A stretch of DNA of 42,643 nucleotides. Source: an uncultured Acetatifactor sp. Its GTDB lineage: Bacteria > Bacillota > Clostridia > Lachnospirales > Lachnospiraceae. Below, piece after piece: positions 36,151-42,643 of the stretch. The notes beneath the pieces were generated by a model. It saw only the letters and a list, made by a program, of their open reading frames with translations, ran no database searches and had not been told where the DNA came from. The DNA is taken from the NCBI GenBank assembly GCA_934394815.1, contig CAKRRD010000024.1:1-42643 (forward strand). Direction: 5' to 3'. How positions within the stretch are numbered: the first letter of the stretch is position 1; each line of letters starts with the position of its first letter. A program made the translations under genes and the position numbers.

Positions 36151-37660
36151 AGATGTCCTCCATATGCAGATATTCCCGCAGGGTATCTGCCAGCTGATCG
36201 TACTGTCTTTCTTTAATAGTCCGGTAATCCTCCCAGACACCGTCCTCCAGGGAAATTCCTTTTTCCCGTGCCAAGGTCTGTATCATACGCCCGGCAATCT
36301 CTCCTTTGTCGAAGAGACCGTGGATATAGGAACCGTAGATTCTGCCGGTGGAATCCGTGATCACAGCTTGTGTGATTTCCGTGTTTCCCACAGCACCTTC
36401 TGTCAGTCCTGCTGCCTTGTCCACTACGTCCGCCGCATTGCCGTCTTTCCCACAATACACCGTCTGCCCCATATGGATCTCATATCCGGCAAACTCACAT
36501 CCCGCAAGTCCGGAGAAAATCCCCTCCACCGTTTCCAGTCTGCCCGTGGTCTGGCAGCGATGCTTCTCCTTCTGTAACACGGTCCTCACCGGAAGCAGTT
36601 CCATTCCCCGGATCTGTCCACCTTCCTCCACACCGTCCGGATCTGTGATCCCGCAGCCCAGCATCTGGTAGCCCCCACAGATTCCAAACACGGGAACCTT
36701 CGAAGCCGCCCGCTTTACCGCCGCTTCCAGACCGTTCTGCCGCATCCATTTCAGATCTCCCATAGTATTTTTGCTGCCGGGGAGAAAGATCAGATCCGGT
36801 GTTCCCAGTTCTCTTACATTCGTCACATACCGGACGCTGACCTCCGGCATCTGTTCAAACACATCAAAATCCGTAAAATTCGAAATGCGGGGATAATGGA
36901 TCACCGCAAGATCAATCTGTCCCACACGTTTTATCTCGAAACGGTCCGTCAGACTGTCCTCATCTTCCAGCGTAAGTTCCATATAAGGTACCGTTCCCAC
37001 TACCGGCACCTGCCCCCGTTCTTCCAGCATTTCAATTCCCGGATCCAGGATCGTGCTGTCTCCCCGGAATTTATTGATGATCAGTCCCTTCACCCTCGCC
37101 CGTTCCTCTTCGGTAAGCAGCATCAGTGTCCCTAACAGTTGGGCAAACACACCGCCTCTGTCAATGTCCCCCACCAGAAGGACCGGGGCATCCACCATGG
37201 CCGCCATTCCCATATTGACAATATCGTTCTGCTTCAGGTTGATCTCCGCCGGGCTTCCGGCGCCTTCGATGACAATGATATCCGCGTAGGTCTCCAGCCT
37301 GCGAAAAGCTGCCTTAATATCCGGAATCAGTTCCTTCTTGTGGGAAAAATAATCTCTGGCAGTCATATTTCCCCGCACCTCACCGTTTACAATGACCTGG
37401 GAGCCGGTATGGCTGGTAGGTTTTAACAAAACAGGGTTCATGCACACCAGCGGTTCGATCCCCGCTGCTTCCGCCTGCATGACCTGTGCCCTGCCCATTT
37501 CCAGTCCCTCCTTCGTGATATAGGAATTGAGCGCCATATTCTGTGATTTAAAAGGGGCCACCCGGTAACCGTCCTGCCGGAAGATCCGGCAGAGTCCCGC
37601 CACCAGCAGGCTTTTCCCGGCACCGGACATGGTGCCCTGTATCATGATTACTTTTGCCAT
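36119..37660 (-). CDS. cobQ: Cobyric acid synthase (glutamine-hydrolysing)
   Basis: A 513-residue enzyme amidating side chains b, d, e and g of adenosylcobyrinate a,c-diamide. P-loop GTMSGAGKS (9-17), [50 protein letters not shown] and the class I amidotransferase nucleophile in [11 protein letters not shown] are clear. GGAG lies 6 bases before the ATG at 37660; an ATG at 37672 overlaps the ribosome site and is less likely. It is also called cbiP in the anaerobic pathway. Confidence 0.96.
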   Translation of the reverse strand: MAKVIMIQGTMSGAGKSLLVAGLCRIFRQDGYRVAPFKSQNMALNSYITKEGLEMGRAQVMQAEAAGIEPLVCMNPVLLKPTSHTGSQVIVNGEVRGNMTARDYFSHKKELIPDIKAAFRRLETYADIIVIEGAGSPAEINLKQNDIVNMGMAAMVDAPVLLVGDIDRGGVFAQLLGTLMLLTEEERARVKGLIINKFRGDSTILDPGIEMLEERGQVPVVGTVPYMELTLEDEDSLTDRFEIKRVGQIDLAVIHYPRISNFTDFDVFEQMPEVSVRYVTNVRELGTPDLIFLPGSKNTMGDLKWMRQNGLEAAVKRAASKVPVFGICGGYQMLGCGITDPDGVEEGGQIRGMELLPVRTVLQKEKHRCQTTGRLETVEGIFSGLAGCEFAGYEIHMGQTVYCGKDGNAADVVDKAAGLTEGAVGNTEITQAVITDSTGRIYGSYIHGLFDKGEIAGRMIQTLAREKGISLEDGVWEDYRTIKERQYDQLADTLREYLHMEDIYGMLREAHIS

Positions 37661-37717
37661 CGTTCTCTCCATCCCGCAGCTGCCACCGCATCCCGGGAAT
37701 TTGCATTTTCTCTCTTC

Positions 37718-38848
37718 TTACTGTCTATTCTGTTGTCCGGAACTTTCCATGCACTTTCCCAGTTGTTTGGCATATTCCAGAAGTTCCCTCTGAAAAGCTT
37801 CCTGACTGCCGAAATTCTCCCGGCAACAGATAACGCCGTCACACCTTTCCAGCCGTTCCTTCGCTGCCTGCAATGTTGCCCGGGATACCGGTTCAAAGGG
37901 GCGCTCTGCGATCACCTCCGCCGCCAGTGCTTTTGCCACGGGATAGTCCAGATCATTTTCATACAGAACCCCGGTGGCAAAGGGGATTCCCTCTCGCTGC
38001 AAACGCCGGTAAACTTTCCGTCCGCTTCCTGCTCCGGCGATCACGAAAACCTCCGGTGTTCCTTCCGGCGCCGCCAGCTCCATATCGCTGCTTTCTTCAT
38101 CATAGCTTCCCATCCGGATCCCGTATAACTGTGTAATATATCCGTCGGTCATGACCTCCTCCGGCGTTCCGATTCTGTCCACCGTCCTGCCGTTCACACA
38201 CAGGATCCGGTCGGAGATCTTCTCTGCCAGTTCCAGTTCGTGCAGAGACAAGATCACCGTCAGCTGTCTTTCCCGGCACAGCTTTTGCAAAATTGATAAA
38301 AATTCCAGCTTGTGTCTTACATCCAGATAGGAAGTGGGTTCATCCAGAATCAATATCTCCGGCTCCTGACAGATGGCTCTGGCCAGCATCACCCGCTGCC
38401 TCTGTCCATCACTGATCCGGTCAAATAAAGAATCCCCAATCTCTGCCACCTGCACCAGTTCCATGGCGTTTTCCACCGCCGCATGGTCTTCCTTTCGCAA
38501 CACACCAAAGCGTCCGGTATAGGGGTATCTTCCGGTGGCCACCACGTCCTCACAGGTCATCAGGTCCGCCCGCAGACGGCTGGTCATTACCACCGCCATT
38601 TTTTTCGACAGTTCCGTCCCGGTGAATGACTTCATGTCCTCTCCGTCCAGCCGCACCGTTCCCGCAATCAGGGAAAGCTGCCTTGCGATACTTTTTAAGA
38701 TCGTGGATTTTCCCGCACCGTTGGGTCCCAGTAATGTCAGGATCTCTCCTTTTTGAAGTGCGATCTCCACTGCTTCGATCAACGGCTTCCCATCGTAACC
38801 CACGCTCATTTTTTCCGTTGTAATATAATAAGGCTTCTGCGTTTCCAT
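37718..38848 (-). CDS. btuD: Corrinoid/iron-type ABC transporter ATPase with extra C-terminal domain
   Basis: A 376-residue protein. Residues 1 to ~245 are an ABC ATPase of FecE/BtuD type: Walker A GPNGAGKST (41-49), signature ISDGQRQR (145-152, instead of LSGGQ), Walker B ILILDEP (165-171) and the switch His203 in SLHE. The usual Q-loop Gln (VVPQ) is replaced, the segment reading VVMTSRLRADLMTC. Residues ~262-376 are an additional domain with a Rossmann-like glycine segment VFVIAGAGSGRKVYRRL and VIAERPFEPVSRAT, whose function I do not recognise. It pairs with the adjoining permease and lipoprotein. It starts 2 bases after btuC's stop. Cobalamin, cobinamide or another metal complex could be the substrate. 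Confidence 0.85.
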   Translation of the reverse strand: METQKPYYITTEKMSVGYDGKPLIEAVEIALQKGEILTLLGPNGAGKSTILKSIARQLSLIAGTVRLDGEDMKSFTGTELSKKMAVVMTSRLRADLMTCEDVVATGRYPYTGRFGVLRKEDHAAVENAMELVQVAEIGDSLFDRISDGQRQRVMLARAICQEPEILILDEPTSYLDVRHKLEFLSILQKLCRERQLTVILSLHELELAEKISDRILCVNGRTVDRIGTPEEVMTDGYITQLYGIRMGSYDEESSDMELAAPEGTPEVFVIAGAGSGRKVYRRLQREGIPFATGVLYENDLDYPVAKALAAEVIAERPFEPVSRATLQAAKERLERCDGVICCRENFGSQEAFQRELLEYAKQLGKCMESSGQQNRQ

Positions 38849-38850
38849 AG

Positions 38851-39867
38851 TTATCCACGCTCCCGTCTGTTCCGCGATATCATGATCCACAATACCACCG
38901 GTGCTCCGAAGATTGCCGTCACCGTGCTGATGCTGAGTTCCGTAGGTGCCATCCATGTCCTCGCCAACAGATCACAGAACAGACAAAATACACTGCCTCC
39001 CAGGAAACAGGCCGGTATCATGAGTAAGGGCTTTGTGGTGCCAAATAATTTGCGGATCAGCTGTGGTACGGCGATTCCCACAAAAGAAATAGGACCTGCA
39101 AATGCCACGATACATGCCGAAAGCACACTGGACAATACCACCAGCAGAATCCGCAGTGTCCGGATGTTCACTCCCAGATTCTGTGCATAAGTCTCTCCCA
39201 GCTGGTAGGCTTCCAGAGGCTTCGCCAGCAGGATCACCAGCAGAAAAGTCACCGCCACTACGATGCTCATGACTTTCACATTGTCCCAGGTCATTCCGGA
39301 AAAGCTTCCTCTGGACCAGTTGTGGAGATTCACGATATCCGCGTCCTCCGCAAAGGTCACCACCAGTTCCGTGATGGCGGAACAGATGTAGCCGATCATC
39401 ACGCCGCTGACCACCAGCATGGACATGCTGTCTACCTTTCTCGCCATAAGAAGCACGAAACCCATGGACAGCATGGCTCCCAGAAATGCCGCCAGGATCA
39501 GCAGCCCGGAACTGACCCGGATGGTATTCCCCAATAAAAACACCATCACCAGTGCCACCACCATCTTCGCCCCGGAAGAAATTCCCAGTACAAAAGGCCC
39601 GGCTATGGGATTATGGAAAAAGGTCTGAAGCAGATATCCTGCCAGTGCCAGTGCTCCCCCCAGAATTCCTGCCGCCAGCGTCCGGGGAAAACGGATCTCC
39701 CACAGGATCCTGGCATTCATGCCTTCCTGCTTCCTTCCCGTGGTCAGTATTTCTGAAATCGGGATCTTCACCGTTCCGATTCCCATATTGCAAAGCAGCA
39801 ACACAAGAATCCCTGCCGTCAACAGGACAAACGCTATAAAATATCTGATTTTTCTGCGCTGCTGCAT
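38851..39867 (-). CDS. btuC: FecCD/BtuC-type ABC transporter permease
   Basis: A 338-residue permease with roughly ten membrane helices. RFPRTLAAGILGGALALAGYLLQ, NPIAGPFVLGISSGAKM, GSFSGMTWDN, GPISFVGIAVPQLIRKLFG (split) and TELSISTVTAIFGAPVVLWI are hallmarks of the BtuC/FhuB/FecCD family importing corrinoids, haem or siderophores. The cobalamin locus favours corrinoid uptake. A G after FFHN in the family's Q-rich region is normal. The binding protein lies just upstream. Confidence 0.92.
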   Translation of the reverse strand: MQQRRKIRYFIAFVLLTAGILVLLLCNMGIGTVKIPISEILTTGRKQEGMNARILWEIRFPRTLAAGILGGALALAGYLLQTFFHNPIAGPFVLGISSGAKMVVALVMVFLLGNTIRVSSGLLILAAFLGAMLSMGFVLLMARKVDSMSMLVVSGVMIGYICSAITELVVTFAEDADIVNLHNWSRGSFSGMTWDNVKVMSIVVAVTFLLVILLAKPLEAYQLGETYAQNLGVNIRTLRILLVVLSSVLSACIVAFAGPISFVGIAVPQLIRKLFGTTKPLLMIPACFLGGSVFCLFCDLLARTWMAPTELSISTVTAIFGAPVVLWIMISRNRRERG

Positions 39868-39920
39868 CTTTTTTTCCTCTTTCTCTTAATCTTACGCTCT
39901 GTTTCCGCTTTTCACAGTTC

Positions 39921-41132
39921 CTACTGCAGCGGGAACAGATAGCGCAGTTCTCCGGTATCACTTTCCGTCAATACCGTATGCATGTCCTGCAGCAAATACC
40001 CGATTGCCATGGACTGCTGGTACATATCGTTGGTGGTGCAATAGACCTGTCCCTCCTGTACCGCCTTGAAATCTTTTAAAATGTTGCACTTGCCGATCAG
40101 TTCATCCACCGTGGTCACACCACCGTCAATGGAACTGTTGTAGATCAGGATATCCGCATCCCTGGCCCCGGCATAAAAATCTTCGATCTGCATATTCAGC
40201 GTGGAGCGTCCGCTTCCGCTGTCCTCCAGATCCTCGAAAATATATCTTCCCCCTGCCAGCTCAATCAGCTTCGGAATATAATCCGTGCTCTGCCGTACCT
40301 GGATCAGGCCATTGGAGGTGACATAGAAAAAGGCTACGGTCTTCCCTGTTTTTTCCCCGCTGCTGACCTTTTCCAGAATCTCCGTCTGTTCCGCAAAGGC
40401 AGCTTCCGCCTCCGCTTCCCTGTCGGTCATGGCTCCGAAAAATTTTACCCATTCCACCTTCCCCAAAGGATGCTGTTCATAGCTGGAATATTCGATCATC
40501 ACAGGAATGTCAAAGCTTTGAAGCATTTCCACCACCTCCGGGGAGTGGGTGATCATTCTATTTTCAATAGCCAGATCACAGCCTTCGGACACCAGCAGTT
40601 CATAATCCGGTTTGCTGTATTTTCCGGCATAGATCATCGTCCCTGCCGCCATGGCATCCTTCGCCTTCTGAACGTACCAGTTCTCCTGCTTCTGCCCGGA
40701 AAAACGAATCTGCTCCACCGCGTCCACGGAGGCGAACATATCCATCACTCCGGAGGCCACCAGATAAATGTTCTGAAGCGGTTCCTGCAAGATGCAGATA
40801 TCATCATCCGTATCTTCGGGAACACTCTGCCCCTCCGGCACCAAAAGGTATTTTTTCTCATCCGGCAGTGTGGTCAGCATTTTATAGCCGCCCTCGTAAT
40901 AGTCCACTGCAAAATTTTCCGCATATTGCAGCTCCATGCTGCCTGTTTTTACCAGTTCTGCCTGCCCGGTTTCTGCTGTTTCTGTCGTATCTGCGGTTTC
41001 TTCCAGAGATGCTTCCATAGAAGCAGAAGAAGGACTGCCGCAGCCGTTAAGCCCCAGCAGTCCCATCAGAAGCAGAACATAGATCCGGTTTCTTCTATTT
41101 CTTTCTGACCTCAAAGTTTTCATGCCTTTCAT
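39921..41132 (-). CDS. ABC transporter substrate-binding lipoprotein (BtuF-like)
   Basis: A 403-residue lipoprotein with a basic N-terminus (RSERNRRNR), a hydrophobic segment and lipobox LGLNGC (Cys31), then an acidic Ser/Thr/Glu linker and a class III helical-backbone binding fold: MELQYAENFAVDYYEG, VASGVMDMFASVDAVEQIRFSG (split), PDYELLVSEGCDLAIEN, GGVTTVDELIGKCNILKDF. It presumably delivers a corrinoid or cobalt complex to BtuCD. Start choice among GTG 41159, ATG 41132 and ATG 41123 is open, as none has a strong ribosome site; all keep the signal peptide. Confidence 0.87.
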   Translation of the reverse strand: MKGMKTLRSERNRRNRIYVLLLMGLLGLNGCGSPSSASMEASLEETADTTETAETGQAELVKTGSMELQYAENFAVDYYEGGYKMLTTLPDEKKYLLVPEGQSVPEDTDDDICILQEPLQNIYLVASGVMDMFASVDAVEQIRFSGQKQENWYVQKAKDAMAAGTMIYAGKYSKPDYELLVSEGCDLAIENRMITHSPEVVEMLQSFDIPVMIEYSSYEQHPLGKVEWVKFFGAMTDREAEAEAAFAEQTEILEKVSSGEKTGKTVAFFYVTSNGLIQVRQSTDYIPKLIELAGGRYIFEDLEDSGSGRSTLNMQIEDFYAGARDADILIYNSSIDGGVTTVDELIGKCNILKDFKAVQEGQVYCTTNDMYQQSMAIGYLLQDMHTVLTESDTGELRYLFPLQ

Positions 41133-41168
41133 AGCCTGCAATATTTGAGCCGCAGGCACAAATTTGAA

Positions 41169-42119
41169 TTACTTGCCGCTCTCTGCACTCTGAAGGGTAT
41201 CGGAATGGAAAGTCACGGTGTATTCCACTTCATGAGGTGTACTCATTGCCACAGTATCACCGATCATGGTAAGGGGGGCATCCAGTGCTTCCACCGGCAC
41301 TTCAAATACGGAATTGCCTTCCGTATTTACCGGCAGATATTTTTCACCCTTCACCAGCATATAATCATAGTTCGGGCTGCTCCATTCCAGAGTCGCCGTT
41401 GCCGCTCCGTCAGCTATCGTAAGCTGCGCAGGGGACTGGATGCTGGCTCTGCCGCTTCCGCCCTCCATGGTCAGTTCAATGGTGTAACTGCCGTCTGCCA
41501 GCACACTCATATCATAGGAACCGTTCGCAGCTTCCCGGCTGTCTTCCGCTACCGGATCGGATACCTTTACTTTATGATCGTACCATTTTCCCTTGGTACC
41601 GATCAGTGCCAGATCGAATTCCTCTCCGATCACGGGTACGGGAACATCAAAGCCATAGACTTCTTCCGTCATACCGTCGCTGTAAGTTACGGTATCCGTG
41701 GTGGGTTGTAACAGCACTGCGCCATCTTTAGCTGCATCTTCCGCCAGACCCGGATAGAGATTCAGGATCTTCTTGGAACCTAAGGATATGTGAATGGTCA
41801 TAATGCCATCCTTTACTGTCAGGGTTCCCTTGCCGTCACAGGCTTCACTGACATGAAACATGGAACTGTCCGTGGAAAACTCTGCGGTGTAACTGCCATC
41901 GGGAAGCTGTGCTTTCGTCTGTGCAGCTTCTGTGGCCACCGTTTCCACTGTGGCTTCCGCACTTTCTGCCGGTGCCACGGCACTTTCCTGTGTAGCAGCG
42001 ACGGTGCTTTCTGCGGATACCGCATCCGCTACCTGACCGGCGCCACAGCCTCCAAACAGCAGACAGGCACTCAGGCCGCCCACGATTATAATTTTGTTCA
42101 TCAATGTCTTTGCTTTCAT
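41169..42119 (-). CDS. Secreted lipoprotein with two related beta-rich repeats
   Basis: A 316-residue lipoprotein: signal segment then lipobox LFGGC (Cys25), a long Ala/Thr/Glu linker (to ~70), then two repeats. Repeat 1 (~71-190): LPDGSYTAEFSTDSSMF, TLTVKDGIMTIHISL, YGFDVPVPVIG. Repeat 2 (~207-306): LADGSYTIELTM, LTIADGAATATLEWSS, FEVPVEALDAP, HEVEYTVTF. The DG-x-Y / x-V-x-DG / FxVPV pattern recalls NEAT-like surface beta-sandwiches that bind haem, but I cannot assign a family. Its position between the cobaltochelatase and the corrinoid importer suggests capture or handover of a tetrapyrrole or cobalt. Gap to btuF 36 bases. Confidence 0.75.
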   Translation of the reverse strand: MKAKTLMNKIIIVGGLSACLLFGGCGAGQVADAVSAESTVAATQESAVAPAESAEATVETVATEAAQTKAQLPDGSYTAEFSTDSSMFHVSEACDGKGTLTVKDGIMTIHISLGSKKILNLYPGLAEDAAKDGAVLLQPTTDTVTYSDGMTEEVYGFDVPVPVIGEEFDLALIGTKGKWYDHKVKVSDPVAEDSREAANGSYDMSVLADGSYTIELTMEGGSGRASIQSPAQLTIADGAATATLEWSSPNYDYMLVKGEKYLPVNTEGNSVFEVPVEALDAPLTMIGDTVAMSTPHEVEYTVTFHSDTLQSAESGK

Positions 42120-42145
42120 TCTTTATTTTATTTCCTTATTATTTA

Positions 42146-42643
42146 TTATTCAGCCATTGCTGCAGCAGTATGTGCCACATACAGATCCTGAATGGCCTTG
42201 ATCTCACCGAGACCTGCGATCTGGGTGTCCACGCTGTCGAACTTACCGGATGCATTGAACTGGCTTAACCAGGAATCTTCATCTTCACCTGCCATATCGT
42301 TGTTGGCATGGTCACCTGCTACTACCATCAGGGGACGAAGAACCACTTTGGTGTAACCTGCTTCTGCAACAGCCTTGATGACTTCTTCACAGGCGGTCTC
42401 TTCCGGCTCACCCTCTACGGTTCCGATAAATACGTTATCATAACCGAGATTGTTCATCTGAGACTGCATCTGGCTGTAGGAGATTTTTGCGGTATGGGAA
42501 GTTCCGTGACCCATGAATACGAATGCCACACCATCTTCCTTTGCCGCCTCCAGGCTGTCATAGCCTGCGGTCTTCACTGCTTCTGCAGTCAGATCTTCTG
42601 CTACTGCTTTCTTATCTGCATTGACAACGGTTGCATCGTCTCC
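42146..42643 (-). CDS. cbiK: Sirohydrochlorin cobaltochelatase, C-terminal part (runs off right edge)
   Basis: About 165 residues of an anaerobic cobaltochelatase. The conserved chelatase blocks are present: VAFVFMGHGTSHTA with a metal-ligand His, FIGTVEGEPE, and RPLMVVAGDHANNDMAGEDEDSWLSQF, the CbiK signature with the second His. It inserts cobalt into sirohydrochlorin or precorrin-2 at the start of the anaerobic pathway. The reading frame is open to the window edge, upstream of an internal ATG-like start near 42577, so the N-terminus and any signal peptide (as in periplasmic CbiK of Desulfovibrio) are outside the window. Confidence 0.9.
   Translation of the reverse strand, partial: GDDATVVNADKKAVAEDLTAEAVKTAGYDSLEAAKEDGVAFVFMGHGTSHTAKISYSQMQSQMNNLGYDNVFIGTVEGEPEETACEEVIKAVAEAGYTKVVLRPLMVVAGDHANNDMAGEDEDSWLSQFNASGKFDSVDTQIAGLGEIKAIQDLYVAHTAAAMAE

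Noticed and set aside
21989..42643. Cobalamin riboswitch inside the cluster
   Set aside because: I looked in every gap of the cluster; all are at most about 110 bases and show no recognisable B12-box arrangement. A riboswitch would be expected upstream of cbiK, outside the window.

Overview
The window looks like chromosomal DNA of a low-GC-branch Firmicute of the class Clostridia, most likely a gut Lachnospiraceae. This rests on the anaerobic (CbiK/CbiD/CbiG type) cobalamin pathway, LtaS-like and YfhO envelope proteins, a pectin/uronate kdu operon, strong AGGAGG-type ribosome sites and sigma-A style promoters. The species cannot be named from the sequence. Almost everything is on the minus strand. 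Only an AraC regulator, a C26-type amidotransferase and a TetR regulator read rightward.

Layout, left to right. (1) 1-3036: end of a uronate catabolic operon (minus strand: kduI, kduD, then the first 14 codons of an RpiB/LacA/LacB-family isomerase), divergent from an AraC-type regulator, with a cre-like palindrome at the kdu promoter. (2) 3074-8406: a three-gene envelope operon (LtaS-like phosphoglycerol transferase, YfhO, YitT family) with a good promoter. (3) 8537-14913: an F1Fo ATP synthase operon, order atpB-E-F-[H+A fused]-G-D-C. Delta and alpha are one 674-residue polypeptide. (4) 15089-18886: C26 amidotransferase, DUF2974-type hydrolase, TetR regulator and citrate synthase. (5) 18971-21512: a DUF362 ferredoxin-type protein followed by a glycosyltransferase whose C-terminus is a MarR-like winged helix. 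(6) 21513-21988: no intact gene, but it holds a promoter, a terminator, a palindrome and a Fic-family N-terminal fragment. (7) 21989-42643: a 20-gene cobalamin/corrinoid cluster, all on the minus strand, entering from beyond the right edge.

The cobalamin cluster reads cbiK - secreted two-repeat lipoprotein - btuF-like - btuC - btuD - cobQ - cobT - cobU - cobS - CobU-like fragment - cobC-like phosphatase - cbiB - cobD - cbiC - cbiD - cbiF - cbiG - cbiH/cobJ - cbiJ/E/T triple fusion - cbiA/cobB. Genes overlap or sit within about 110 bases of each other and have clear ribosome sites, so it is very probably one transcript or a few overlapping ones. It covers cobalt insertion, most ring-contraction and methylation steps, amidation, aminopropanol attachment and lower-ligand assembly, plus an ABC importer. 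CbiL (C20 methyltransferase), the uroporphyrinogen III methyltransferase and a corrinoid adenosyltransferase are not in the window. They may lie beyond the right edge or elsewhere.

The most unusual items are the glycosyltransferase-MarR fusion, the delta-alpha ATP synthase fusion, the CbiJ-CbiE-CbiT triple fusion, the short CobU-like paralogue with a damaged P-loop, the btuD with a replaced Q-loop glutamine and an extra C-terminal domain, and the unidentified two-repeat lipoprotein between the cobaltochelatase and the importer.
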